Assembly (NCBI GenBank): GCA_037447655.1
Contig: JBBHKE010001460.1
Coordinates: 114,346-178,345 of the forward strand
Source of the DNA: Zygnema cylindricum
Lineage: Eukaryota; Streptophyta; Zygnematophyceae; Zygnematales; Zygnemataceae
Direction: 5' to 3'
DNA length: 64,000 nt
The notes under the pieces are model-generated. The model ran no database searches and had not been told where the DNA came from. It saw only the letters and a program-made list of their open reading frames with translations. Numbering within the stretch: position 1 is the stretch's first letter; each line of letters starts with the position of its first letter. The position numbers were made by a program, and so were the translations under genes. Below are positions 12,060 through 21,527 of the stretch, piece by piece.

Positions 12060-12694
12060 TGTGAGTTTTGGGAGAAGGAGAGGGAGGGAAAGGGGGAGCG
12101 GGAGAGGGGGAGGGGGAGGGAGGGAAGGAAGTGGGGAGGGGGAGGGGGAAGGGGGATGTGACATGTAACTGAGTCACTGTCACATTTTCCTATAATGTAT
12201 GGTTCATTTCGATGTATCATTCTTAACGTTTTTTTTTTTTTAAGTACTCAGTGTGGGCAAGTTACAGTTTCCATAGGTTCAATAAAAATACACATTTTCC
12301 TCACAATTTCACATTCGAATGTGTGAAAATAGTGAGAAGTGTTACATTTTTGTGACAGGTGTCAAGAATTCCCTTTTTAGAGTAATTTGCATTTTTCTTT
12401 TAGTTTTTTATCTTCTCTAACTTCTCTTTGTGATAATGATTTAGGTTTTTACTTATTTTGTATAAACAGTCGGAGTTTGCCCTTTTTTTGTTTTTTTCTT
12501 CCATTTTGTAAATTCGTTAGATTTTTTTGCTAGTTATGTTCTAAATTGGAATTCAAAACCTATTATTGTATGTGACTTTTGTCACATTTCGGAACTTGGA
12601 TCCAGAGAAGAAGTCACTTTTTGTGTTCAAATCGAATCCTAACATTTTTTTTTAATTGTTATTTTTTTCTGTTTTTTTATTTTGTATTTTGCAG

Positions 12695-12769
12695 AAGAAT
12701 TAGTAATATGAGTCTTGAGAGTTCACAGTTACCTTCAGAACTCGGTCTACTTTCCAATCTTGTTGAGTT
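12695..12769 (+). pseudogene. LRR receptor-like kinase exon: first leucine-rich repeat
   Basis: A 75-bp exon after TTTTGCAG and before GTAAGT joins the previous exon in phase 2. It reads 'RISNMSLESSQLPSELG' and 'LLSNLVEL', a canonical L-P-x-x-L-x-x-L-x-x-L-x-x-L repeat. The 635-bp intron between the two exons contains a (GGGGGA)n tract (12075-12165). No further LRR, transmembrane or kinase exon follows before the copia element at 13200 or after the insertion block. The gene is therefore a 5' fragment here, or its remaining exons lie far away. Confidence 0.75.
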
Positions 12770-13199
12770 GTAAGTCATTTTTTTTTTTTGAATAAAGCTC
12801 AAATTATCTGATGCTTTTTTTTCTGTTTTGGAAAAACAGTCTTGTTAATTTATTCCACAAACTTCCTGTCTTTCCTCTACTTTTACAAATATTGTCTTCC
12901 AATCATTCAAAAATTAAACCTCGCTATTTTCTTTGTTTTTTTTTTTGTTTTTGGTTTATCCTTTAATGTCTCGTATTTCTTTCTTTTTTTTAAGGTTTAA
13001 TATCAGTTTCTTCATCATGTTAAACAAATATGCTTTTATTTTAACTTTTTAAAGATTGGAAGTATTTCTCCTTCACTTTTTCCTTTTTTGCTTTTTCATC
13101 CCGATATGGAATTTGTCGAGTTTCGTATAATTTTTACGTTTCACGCGGCAAAATGTTTTCATTTTTTCAATTTCCAATATATTTATATATATATATATA
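12770..13199. other. Interval between LRR exon 2 and element A
   Basis: T-rich, intron-like sequence ending in a short (AT)n run at about 13180-13199, directly against the 5' LTR of element A. No third LRR exon was found. Confidence 0.5.
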
Positions 13200-13683
13200 T
13201 GTTGGACTTAGTACTTTGCTAGATGCTCACCTTATTCTTTAGCCTTAGGCCTCTGCTAGAAGCTTGTCTTATTTCTGTTATTTTGGTTTTATTTAATAAC
13301 AAAAACTAGCATTCCAGTTTTCGTTATTTAGTTAGTCTTATTCTAGTTCACGTTATTAGTCAGTTTGTCCTTTCTGTTTTTTTTGTTTACTTTAAAGCGT
13401 TCAGCTTAGCATCTAGTATCGGATCAGATCCTAAGCTGTCCACCGCCTGATTAGAGATCTTCCTGCCCTTTCGGCATTTTGTGTCAGATGACCTTTCAAG
13501 TCATCTACGGTTTTCTAGACCTTGAGAAGTCACTTCGTGACATTCTCTTCTCTACTTAACGATCTCAATCTGTTGTACCTTTTATCCTTTTTAATTAAAA
13601 GCTTTTTGTCTTTGCCTTCCTTTGTCCTTTCCATTTTTCCTTTCCTTCCTACTTTATCTGCTGCCATGTCATCTACTGCAATA
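13200..13683 (+). repeat. Element A 5' LTR, containing the gag ATG
   Basis: Similarity to the 3' LTR runs without a break from TGTTGGACTT to ATGTCATCT-CTGCAATA. The gag start codon at 13666 is therefore inside the repeat. The R/U5-like half has compact hairpins: TGCCCTTTCGGCA (~13464), AGATGACCTTTCAAGTCATC (~13486) and AGTCACTTCGTGACA (~13527). Confidence 0.85.
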
Positions 13684-14372
13684 GGTTATGGGCCTTTCAA
13701 TGCTAATACCGTTGCTAAATTTAACGGCTCGGATTTCTATGGTTGGAAATATCAAATTGAGCATCTTTTTCGCCGCGAGAAACTCTGGTCCATCATTAAC
13801 GGTAGTGAGGCTGAGCCCTTCGATGCAACTGCCAAACCTGCCTGGCTTCTCAGGAATGAGGAAGCGCACTCTCGTTTGGTTTGAGCCCTTGAATCTACCC
13901 AACTTGACCTCATCGCGATGCCCACTCAGCTCATGACGCCTAGATATTGCTGTCCAATGCGTACGAAGTCAAATCCTGGTCTAACAAACTTCTCCTTCGT
14001 CGGCAGTTGAACGCTTGTCAGAAAGTTCACACCGAATCTATCCAACAGTACGTCCACAATGTCAAATCTATTGCCGGTCGACTCAAGAGTATCGGTGCTA
14101 CAGTTTGGGAGGAGGATATCATTTCCGCGATCCTAGGAGGCTTACCTTCATCCTACTCGGCATTTATTTCTTCTATCGACAACTCATCCACAGTTGTCAC
14201 TATTCCGTCACTTACCGCCGCTCTGGTTCACGAGGAAACTAAACAAAATCTTTCCCCGGTTCCCGGCGTAGCTCTGGCAACCGTTGCTCCGTCCAACCGT
14301 CCGCCTAAAACTTCCTCTTGCCGTTACTGCCGTGAGATCACCCACGTCATTGACGATTGCCCAGCTCTCTGA
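13666..14372 (+). pseudogene. Element A gag, broken
   Basis: Copia Gag, which forms the virus-like particle and binds element RNA. From ATG 13666 the frame gives 'MSSTAIGYGPFNANTV' and the conserved 'FNGSDFYGWKYQIEHLF' region. It is interrupted by TGA at 13882, shifts frame around 13910, and continues as the 'NAYEVKSWSNKLLLRRQL' and 'ILGGLPSSYSAFI' segments at 13947-14372. A CCHC zinc knuckle (C-RY-C-REIT-H-VIDD-C) lies near the end, followed by TGA at 14370. The open frame extends upstream to 13522, but the related gag in element C and the codon context favour 13666 as the start. Confidence 0.85.
13684..13694 (+). promoter_or_regulatory. Candidate primer-binding site of element A (half-tRNA type)
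   Basis: GGTTATGGGCC begins at the first base after the LTR. It complements the anticodon arm of initiator tRNA-Met (GGCCCAUAACC), not the tRNA 3' end. It lies inside the gag reading frame (I-G-Y-G-P). Confidence 0.65.
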
Positions 14373-14564
14373 TGGAAACTTGAACGACAATGAGGCTCTG
14401 ACTGTACAGGAGGGCGTGGACGAAACACTGGCCGTGGTCCTTACCATGGTCACGCCTCCACGGCCGAAGCTATTTTTCCTGCCGGTCAGGAATATTTCGC
14501 GCCAACCAATCCCTTTGTCCTTTCTCCAGGCTACGGCAACAATAATATCGGCGACATTCCACAA

Positions 14565-17500
14565 ATGCCCCCAGCTGTTCAACCGTACCATCATTACTCC
14601 TACGGTCAACCAATGCACCCTCCAAATCCAGCTGTCCCCATACCTTCGCCAGCTGTTCATTACTCTCCGACTCCACCGGATTATGGATTTGCTCTTACAA
14701 CATCGGCAGTCTCCACTTCACCTGTCGATATTTCACCTACACCGACCGATTCTTGGATCGTTGACTCCGGCGCTTCTCATCACCTCTCTTCACGCTCCGA
14801 TTGGTTCAAAACCATATCGCCACTTCATCCTCCTATGACGATCTTGCTCGGCAACAATGCTGCCTTAAAGGCCACTCACTTCGGACAAATTTCCACTGTC
14901 AGTTTCACCACCGCCACGTCAGCAATAGTCCTCTCTCACGTACTATTCGTCCCCGGTCTCAAAAAGAATTTATTCTCTGTTGGCGCAGCACTTCATCAAG
15001 GCGCCACAGCTGTTTTTTCTACGACAACTGTCACCTTCCTTTCCCCACAAAAATCTCAAGTTGGACTCGGCATAAAATCCGGATCAATCTACATATTATC
15101 TAATTTTCAAACCGTTGGATTTGCCAATATGGCTACATCGTCATCTCCCCAAACATTTGGCAAATGGCATCTTAGATACGGACATTTGTCCTCTTCTAGC
15201 CTCCAATTATTGAGCAAGGGCCTTGTCACTGGCCTTGACTCATTTCCAAACAAACATCTTGATTTTTGCTCAGGATGCGTCGAAGGCAAATTAACTCGTC
15301 CTTCCTTTCCATCTAGTACATCCAGATCTAACGGCCCCCTGTCATTGATCCACTCTGACCTTTGTGGACCAATGTCAGTAGCCAGCCACACTGGCACACT
15401 CTATTTTGTCACGTTTATAGACGATGCAACCCGATTTTGCCACCTCTTTCTCCTTCGTCGAAAATCTGAAACCTTCCAAATATTTCAACAGTACAAATCA
15501 TTAGTTGAAAACTCCCTTGACTGCCGCATTAAATGTCTAAGAACTGACAACGGCGGGGAATACTTCTCCACAGAATTTTCCAACTTTCTCACCACCCACG
15601 GAATCATTCACCAGTCAACGGTTCCAAATACCCCACAACAAAATGGAGTTTCGGAAAGGTACAACCGTACCGTCATCAACATGGCACGTTCCATGTTGCA
15701 CTTCGCAAAACTGCCCACCGTATTTTGGGCAGAATCTGTAACTACTGCAAATTACCTACGAAACCTCTGTCCCACTTCTGCCCTTCCAGGTGTGACCCCT
15801 TATGAAGCCTGGACAGGCATCAAACCAGACGTCTCCCACCTCCGAATATTCGGCTGCAACGCTTGGGTAAAAAACCTTACGCCAGCAGGGAAATGGCAGA
15901 GTCGGGCAGCATCCGGCGTTCTAGTCGGTTACTCGACAGAATCCAAAGCCTATCGAATTTGGCTCTCAGATGAACGCCGGGTTATCTTAAGTCGTGATGT
16001 CATCTTCAACGAAGCCCCACTCCTCCTCAAACTCACACCTTCCTCCACCTCCTCTTCCTCTACTCTTCCACCCACTATTCTCCAAGCCGATACTTCACCA
16101 TCTCCTCTCTCGGTCATCTCTTTACCTTCTTCCACTACCCACTCATCATCCCAACCCTCCCTATATCTATCTCCTTTACCCCTAATCAGATCCACATCTG
16201 ACAATCTCTTATTGTCCACTCCTCTACCAATCCACCGCACGGTCTCTGACCCTTACTCTCTCTCTCCCATAAATCCCGTTGCTTCCCCGTATGTCATTCC
16301 GCCATCCTCTCTCGCGGCTCCCTCAACTGATGCTCCCCTCGCCATCCGCAGGAGTGACCGCATCTATAAAAAGCAGCTTCACCAATTCCATGGCACCGCC
16401 AACATTGCCAACATTGCGGCCATTCCTGTCCCTCAATCATTTTCTGCCGCCATGTCCAGTCCGGATGCTCCCTCTTGGAAATCCGCTACAGATGCGGAGT
16501 TTGCATCCTTACAAAAGAATGGCACTTGGGAACTCACCTCCCTTCCTCATGGTCGAAGAGTCATTGGTTTAAGGTGGGTCTTCCGTGTGAAAACGAAAGT
16601 AGATGGCACCCTGGATTGTTTCAAAGCTCGCTTTGTTGCAAAGGGTTTTCTACAAAAAGAGGGTGTAGACTTCAATGAAACCTATGCACCTGTCGCAAAA
16701 TTCACCTCGATTCGTATACTTTTGTCACTTGCTGCTGCTCGTGATTGGCACATCCACCATATGGATGTTCAGACTGCCTTTCTTTATGGCAAATTGGACG
16801 AAGAAATCTTTATCCGACAACCTGAGGGCTATATCTCGCGTGGTACCGAACACCTTGTCTGCCGGCTTCTCAAATCCCTCTATGGTCTAAAACAGGCCCC
16901 CCGCGTATGGAACAAACACCTGGAGGCAGTTCTTCTCAAAGAAGGATTCCTCAAGCTCGATGCGGATTTCGGTCTCTTCCTTCGAGGTAAATCTGACACT
17001 CTTGTCATCTTAGTCATTTATGTAGATGACCTTCTATTAGCCAGCCCCTCTCTCCAACTCATTCATTTAGTCAAAACAATGCTTGATCTTCACTTTTCAA
17101 TGACTGATTTAGGAGAAGTAGAATACTGTCTTGGAATTTTTATTGGTCGAGACCGGCCTTCCAAAACTCTCTACTTATCTCAAGAGAAATACATCACCAA
17201 AATTCTCCACCGTTTTTCCATGTCAGATTGTAATCCTATCTCCACTCCTTTAGACCCCAATGTAAAACTCATTAAAAACTTTGGTGGGCTTGTCCACAGA
17301 GCTACTCATGATTTATATCGATCCATTGTGGGCAGCCTGATGTATGCTATGACAGGCACTCGCCCGGATTTAGCTGTAGCTGTAAGGCAGCTCAGCCTAT
17401 TTGTCTCTAACCCCACAGATGTCCATCTCCTTGCTGCAAACAGGGTTCTTCAGTACCTCCAGGGTACTAAATCTCTCAAGCTCACCTTCTCTGGCTCCTC

Positions 17501-17765
17501 CTCCCCCGATCTAGTTGGCTTCTGTGATGCTGATTGGGGGGGCAATTTAGACTCCCGCCGCTCCACCACCGGTGTTTGCTTCGGCCTTAATGGCGCCTTC
17601 ATCTCTTGGGCGTCCAAAAAGCAACCCACAGTTGCCCTATCCTCTACCGAAGCGGAGTACATGGCCGCCACCCATGCCACCCAGGAGGCTTTCTGGCTTC
17701 ACAACCTTCTCGCCAACCTCAACTCCCCTCGCCCTTCTGCCACTATTATTTTTTGCGACTCCTAG
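14565..17765 (+). CDS. Element A pol polyprotein (protease-integrase-RT-RNase H)
   Basis: A 1066-residue Ty1/copia pol. The domain order is: aspartic protease with D-S-G at about residues 67-69; integrase zinc finger (H-x3-H, then C-x2-C) at about 200-240; integrase core with D near 265, 'RTDNGGEY' near 326 and Glu in 'QNGVSERYNRT' near 362; reverse transcriptase with 'YVDDLLL' near 818; RNase H with 'STEAEYMA' near 1027. It should cleave the polyprotein, copy element RNA to DNA and integrate it. The frame ends at TAG 17763 where related elements have Gln. The same frame stays open after it to TAA 17922-17924 and carries the usual RNase H end, so this is a premature amber stop. The ATG given is only the first in the open stretch; gag-pol was probably one polyprotein. 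Confidence 0.9.
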   Translation: MPPAVQPYHHYSYGQPMHPPNPAVPIPSPAVHYSPTPPDYGFALTTSAVSTSPVDISPTPTDSWIVDSGASHHLSSRSDWFKTISPLHPPMTILLGNNAALKATHFGQISTVSFTTATSAIVLSHVLFVPGLKKNLFSVGAALHQGATAVFSTTTVTFLSPQKSQVGLGIKSGSIYILSNFQTVGFANMATSSSPQTFGKWHLRYGHLSSSSLQLLSKGLVTGLDSFPNKHLDFCSGCVEGKLTRPSFPSSTSRSNGPLSLIHSDLCGPMSVASHTGTLYFVTFIDDATRFCHLFLLRRKSETFQIFQQYKSLVENSLDCRIKCLRTDNGGEYFSTEFSNFLTTHGIIHQSTVPNTPQQNGVSERYNRTVINMARSMLHFAKLPTVFWAESVTTANYLRNLCPTSALPGVTPYEAWTGIKPDVSHLRIFGCNAWVKNLTPAGKWQSRAASGVLVGYSTESKAYRIWLSDERRVILSRDVIFNEAPLLLKLTPSSTSSSSTLPPTILQADTSPSPLSVISLPSSTTHSSSQPSLYLSPLPLIRSTSDNLLLSTPLPIHRTVSDPYSLSPINPVASPYVIPPSSLAAPSTDAPLAIRRSDRIYKKQLHQFHGTANIANIAAIPVPQSFSAAMSSPDAPSWKSATDAEFASLQKNGTWELTSLPHGRRVIGLRWVFRVKTKVDGTLDCFKARFVAKGFLQKEGVDFNETYAPVAKFTSIRILLSLAAARDWHIHHMDVQTAFLYGKLDEEIFIRQPEGYISRGTEHLVCRLLKSLYGLKQAPRVWNKHLEAVLLKEGFLKLDADFGLFLRGKSDTLVILVIYVDDLLLASPSLQLIHLVKTMLDLHFSMTDLGEVEYCLGIFIGRDRPSKTLYLSQEKYITKILHRFSMSDCNPISTPLDPNVKLIKNFGGLVHRATHDLYRSIVGSLMYAMTGTRPDLAVAVRQLSLFVSNPTDVHLLAANRVLQYLQGTKSLKLTFSGSSSPDLVGFCDADWGGNLDSRRSTTGVCFGLNGAFISWASKKQPTVALSSTEAEYMAATHATQEAFWLHNLLANLNSPRPSATIIFCDS

Positions 17766-17924
17766 GGCGCCCTTGCCCTCATGGGTAACCCAGTGCATCA
17801 CCGACGAACGAAGCATATTAATATTCAATATCACTTCACCCGTGATGCTATTGCCGCTGGCCAGGTCACCTTCACTTTCTGCTCCACCGCCCGGCAGTTG
17901 GCCGAAGGCTATTCCTCGGCCTAA
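17766..17924 (+). pseudogene. Element A RNase H tail after the amber stop
   Basis: The pol frame continues through 'GALALMGNPVHHRRTKHI' and 'FTRDAIAAGQVTFTF', which contain the copia RNase H signature H-R-x-T-K-H-I-x-I. TAA at 17922 ends it. Only the single TAG separates it from the main pol ORF. Confidence 0.85.
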
Positions 17925-17977
17925 GTTTGAACAACATCGACACTCCTCTGGTCTTCGCTTCTAACAAAGAGGGGGGT

Positions 17978-18459
17978 TGTTGGACTTAGTACTTTGCTAG
18001 ATGCTCACCTTATTCTTTAGCCTTAGGCCTCTGCTAGAAGCTTGTCTTAATTCTGCTATTTTTGGTTTTATTTAATAACAAAAACTAGCATTCCGGTTTT
18101 CGTTATTTAGTTTTATTCTAGTTCACGTTATTAGTCAGTTTGTCTTTTTTGTTCTTTTTGTTTACTTTAAAGCGTTCAGCTTAGCATCTAGTATCAGATC
18201 AGATCCTAAGCTGTCCACCGCCTGATTAGAGATCTTCCTGCCCTTTCGGCATTTTGTGTCAGATGACCTTTCAAGTCATCTACGGATTTTTAGACCTTGA
18301 GAACTCACTTCGTGACATTCTCTTCTCTACTTAACGATCTCAATCTGTTCTACCTTTTATCTTTTTTAATTAAAAAGCTTTTTGTCTTTGCTTTCCTTTG
18401 TCCTTTCCATTTTTCTTTTCTTTCCTACTTTATCTGCTGCCATGTCATCTCCTGCAATA
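17978..18459 (+). repeat. Element A 3' LTR, ending in gag codons
   Basis: Matches 13200-13683 end to end, including the gag ATG and about six codons. It stops at CTGCAATA, exactly where the 5' copy enters GGTTATGGGCC. It therefore carries an orphan gag start that reads into junction sequence. Confidence 0.85.
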
Positions 18460-18469
18460 ACAAGGATAT

Positions 18470-19104
18470 AGCAGAGTTGGTAGATCCAAAGGATTTGAAA
18501 TGTGATAGCACGTAGATAGATCCTGACTTAATGCCAAGGCCGACTTGCGTATTAGTGGATGAAAGAGAGGTGACAGTGGAGGTGGAAAAGACAGCAGTGG
18601 CGCCTTGATTAAGAGCTGCGCCAACCGAAAAAAGATTCTTTTTCAGTCCAAGAACGAATAGGACGTCAGATAGAGTGATTTGTGATGTGTTGGCTGGAGT
18701 GCCGATAGTGGAGATTTGGCTGATGTGCGTGGCCGATAAGGCTGCGTTATTTCCAAGTAAAATTGCGTTATTTCCAAGTAAAATTGTCACGGGAGACTGA
18801 AGCGGCGATACAGTTCGAAACCAATCGTTACGTGATGATAAATGATGCGACGCTCCAGAGTCCACGATCCAAGAATCGTGTGGCTTAAAGGAATCGGGTG
18901 ATGGGGATGTAACGAGGGCAAACCCGTAATCTTGCGGCGGTGAAGTATAAGGGGCAGTTGGTAATTGGCCGACGACAGGTGGAGTGTAACCGTATGAAAA
19001 ATCAGTGTACGGTAGGGCGACAGGCGTCGTGTGATTATTGTCGCCAAGTGGAGCATTAATGAATCCAGGCGAAGGAGAATAATTGAAAGGATTTGTCGAC
19101 GCAT
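18470..19104 (-). pseudogene. Element C protease region
   Basis: A Pro/Ser/His-rich linker is followed after a frameshift by the protease motif 'MDSGASHHLSSRNDWF' and 'VLGLKKNLFSVGAAL'. These match residues ~67-150 of element A pol. A short internal duplication (ATTTCCAAGTAAAATTG twice, near 18750-18785) repeats a 'LLGNNA' segment. The similarity ends around 18480, just before the junction. Confidence 0.8.
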
Positions 19105-19284
19105 AATAATCAGGGATGGCCGGTGAGGTGGCTTCAGCCGTAGACCTTGATAAAGGCCACGACCAGGTTGGCGTCCACGTCCAGCCGTACGACCAGCGTG
19201 TCCTTGTCGGTCCTGCTTACGTTTAAGTGCAAGACAATTATCGATGAGTGCAGGACAATTATCGATGACGTGGTCAGGTTCCCG

Positions 19285-19959
19285 TCAATAGCGACAGGAG
19301 GAGATCTTGGGCGGTCGAGCGGACGGATGATAGGCTGCCAAAGCGACACCAGGTGGCGGTGGCAGATTCTGTTTGGTCTCCTCATGTAAAAGACCGGTGG
19401 TGAGAGATGGAATGGTTATAGTGATAGCAGAATTATCGATAGATGAAATAAAGGCGGCGTAAGAGGACGGCAGGCCTCCTAAGATCGCCGTAATAATATC
19501 TTCATCAGTGACGGTGGAGCTGATGCTTTTCAGACGTCCAGCCAAAGATTTGATATTTTGGATGTAGTCTTGCATACTCCCGGAGGGAAGTTTCTGAGAA
19601 GATATCAATTGATGACGAAGGAGAAGTTTGTTTGACCAAGATTTGTTTTCGTAGGCATTTGTCAGAAGTGTCCAAGCTTCGTGAGTGGAGCTAGCGTCAC
19701 GGATGAGTCCAAGTTGGGAAGGCTCAAGAGCCAGAACCAATCGTGAAAGTGCCTCCTCATTGCGAAGTATCCAAGCAGGTTTGGCGGCAACATCTGAAGG
19801 TTCTTTCTCACTTCCGCTGATAACGGACCACAGTTTCTCCCGCCGCAAAAGATGCTCAATCTGAAACTTCCATCCGTAAAAGTCCGTGCCGTTGAATTTT
19901 GCAACGGCGTTTGAATTGGTGTGAACAGGCCCATAACCTATAGGAATTGATGACATGGC
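19285..19959 (-). pseudogene. Element C gag
   Basis: From ATG near 19957 the protein begins 'MSSIPIGYGPVHTNSN' and continues 'AVAKFNGTDFYGWKFQIE', 'ILGGLPSSYAAFISSID' and the first half of a zinc knuckle. The frame is lost at about 19285. It is clearly homologous to element A gag but better preserved. The open frame extends further upstream to 20127 through the leader without homology support. The tandem hairpins GTGACCTTTGAAAGGTCAC (20109-20127) and GCCGAAAGCGGC (20139-20150) lie in its LTR. Confidence 0.85.
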
Positions 19960-20445
19960 AGCAGACAAAGTAGGATGAAAGTGGTAGAGAAGGACAAGGG
20001 CAAAGAAAGACAAATTGTATTTCTTGATAGTGATTAAAAAATACAAGACAGTCATTAAGTAGAATGAGAAAGTCACGAGTGTGACCTTTTGAGATCTAGT
20101 TGGCTGATGTGACCTTTGAAAGGTCACTTGGCTCTTTTGCCGAAAGCGGCAAAAGATTCTTAGGTGTCAGAGAACTAAAGAAAAGATCAAGTGTCAGAAG
20201 CAACAGTGTGCGCTTCTAAGAAGCGCCAGGAGCTTATCACAGAATTTAAGGGATAGAAGAAGAAAACTAAAACTGAAGCAAAAAACTGAGCTAGGTAGGA
20301 ATCATAACTTCTAATCCTATAACTAGCTAGATAACGCAAACTGGAATACTACTTACTAGCTAAATAACGCAAACTGAAATGCTAGTTTGCGTTATTAACA
20401 ATGAAGAGCTAGCCTGAAGATTCTAACACAGGAATAATTCTAACA

Positions 20446-20595
20446 GTATTGACATCGTCCATTGAAGAGAGGGGGAGGAAGAAAGACAGGAAAAGCATGA
20501 GAGGAAAAGCAGGACAGGAGGGAGAGGAGAGAGAGCGAGAGGGAGAGGGAGGTGAAGAGGAGAGAGAGAAAGAGAGTGAGAAAGAGAGTGAGAGT

Positions 20596-20672
<77 letters not shown>

Positions 20673-20675
20673 TGC
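20446..20675. repeat. (GA)n microsatellite in the last visible ATG7 intron
   Basis: A GA-rich tract that becomes pure (GA)n at about 20605-20670 and touches the exon boundary at 20676. On the gene strand it is (CT)n starting four bases after the splice junction. Confidence 0.9.
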
Positions 20676-20864
20676 CTTATTAGCAAAAGAACAGAGAACC
20701 GTTGGAAGCCAGCGACTCTCTCTCGTATCCGTGCAGAGAAAAACGATGTCGTGACTCTCCACCAGAGACTGAAGCTTTCTGCACTCCTCTCTCACTCTCT
20801 CCTCCTCCCCTGAGGACACCGCATGACCGGGCATGGGAATTGCCATTTGGACCGCTTCTACCTC
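20676..20864 (-). pseudogene. ATG7: ATG7 exon, adenylation domain (fragment)
   Basis: The exon reads 'EVEAVQMAIPMPGHAVSS' and later 'LVESHDIVFLCTDTRESR', 'WLPTVLCSFANK'. This is the E1-fold segment of autophagy protein ATG7 with the conserved M-P-G-H and D-T-R-E-S-R-W-L-P motifs. ATG7 activates the ubiquitin-like proteins ATG8 and ATG12 in the cytosol. The acceptor is TTCTTACAG. The donor after the Asn-Lys codons is GC (AAG|GCAGGC), not GT. The next exon, with the catalytic cysteine, is not found; element C follows 230 bp downstream. Confidence 0.85.
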
Positions 20865-21368
20865 CTGTAAGAAGGAAAAGACGAACATTTTCAATTCATA
20901 GTCATCTCTCCCTCCCTCACTCCCTCACTCCCTCGCTCCCTCGCTCCCTCCCTCACTCCCTCACTCCCTCGCTCCCTCGCTCCCTCCCTCCCTCCCTCGC
21001 TCGCTCCATCCCTCCCTCCCTCCCTCCCTCTCCCTCTCTCTCTCTCTTTCTCTCTCTAGCTTTCTTAATTTGTGTGTCACTGCATTTATCTGTTTCTCCT
21101 TCTCACTCTCTTCATCACTGCCTTGTTTTGCTTGGACAAGATATCAATGTCTTTAATAACACAAAATCCACGCACTCTCTCACTCCCCCACCCCCTCTCT
21201 CTTTCTCTCTCCTTCTCTCTCTCCCTCTTATTTTCCACTGCTCTTCCTCCCTCTTCTGTCATCATCTCTCTCAACCACTTCCCTTCCCTTTAAAAGGACC
21301 ATCAGAATTATCAAAACTTCAATTCTAATACAATCTCAGTTAAAAATTAAGTTTACAGATAACCTCAC
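20865..21368 (-). other. ATG7 intron with CTCC-type simple repeats
   Basis: About 504 bp bounded by GTGAGG and TTCTTACAG on the minus strand. It is mostly (CTCCCTCA)n, (CTCC)n and (CT)n seen from the plus strand. Confidence 0.75.
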
Positions 21369-21527
21369 CATTCCCGGATATATTTTTTTGATATTTTCTT
21401 TTGCAGCCTCGGCTTTCGGAAGACCTCCGTTTAAACAATCGTCAAAATTAAAAAGGGACTGTCTTAAAGGATTGGAAAACGATACATTTCCATAATCAAG
21501 AAGAGTAATTTTCCGAATTCCCCAAGC
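21369..21527 (-). pseudogene. ATG7: ATG7 exon after the nucleotide-binding loop (fragment)
   Basis: The exon reads '[18 protein letters not shown]' then '[17 protein letters not shown]' and '[11 protein letters not shown]'. This is the E1 stretch directly after the G-x-G-x-x-G loop in ATG7 (family pattern W-G-x-R-x-x-T-x-x-D-x-G-x-V-x-x-S-N-P-x-R-Q-S-L). It has a CGCAG acceptor, a GTGAGG donor, and phase 0 at both ends. The exon with the glycine-rich ATP loop should lie just upstream, but I cannot find it in the 1.66 kb to the next recognised exon. Confidence 0.88.

Larger units (their letters stand above)
13200..18459 (+). mobile_element. Ty1/copia element A, nearly complete
   Basis: LTRs of about 482-484 bp lie at 13200-13683 and 17978-18459. 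Between them are a gag remnant (13666-14372), a long pol ORF (14565-17765 with its tail to 17924) and a purine tract AAAGAGGGGGG (17967-17977) directly before the 3' LTR. The two LTRs differ at several substitutions and small indels. The LTR starts TGTTGG and ends GCAATA. No 5-bp duplication is visible (ATATA left, ACAAG right), so the right end may have been altered when element C was joined. It sits in intron-like sequence after the LRR exons. Confidence 0.92.
18460..20445 (-). mobile_element. Truncated copia element C, head-on to element A
   Basis: A relative of element A on the opposite strand. Reading leftward it has an LTR (about 20445-19939, TGTTAGAA start), candidate primer site GGTTATGGGCC (19928-19938), gag, and pol only as far as the region after protease. 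It is cut at 18460 against the 3' LTR of A. Integrase, RT, RNase H and the second LTR are missing. The right end abuts intron-like sequence of the ATG7 fragment. Confidence 0.85.

Noticed and set aside
13418-13435. TAGTATCGGATCAGATCC as a conventional tRNA-Met 3'-end primer site in element A
   Set aside because: It lies inside the region shared by both LTRs (also at 18191-18208), so it cannot be the site next to the LTR; the match is also imperfect.
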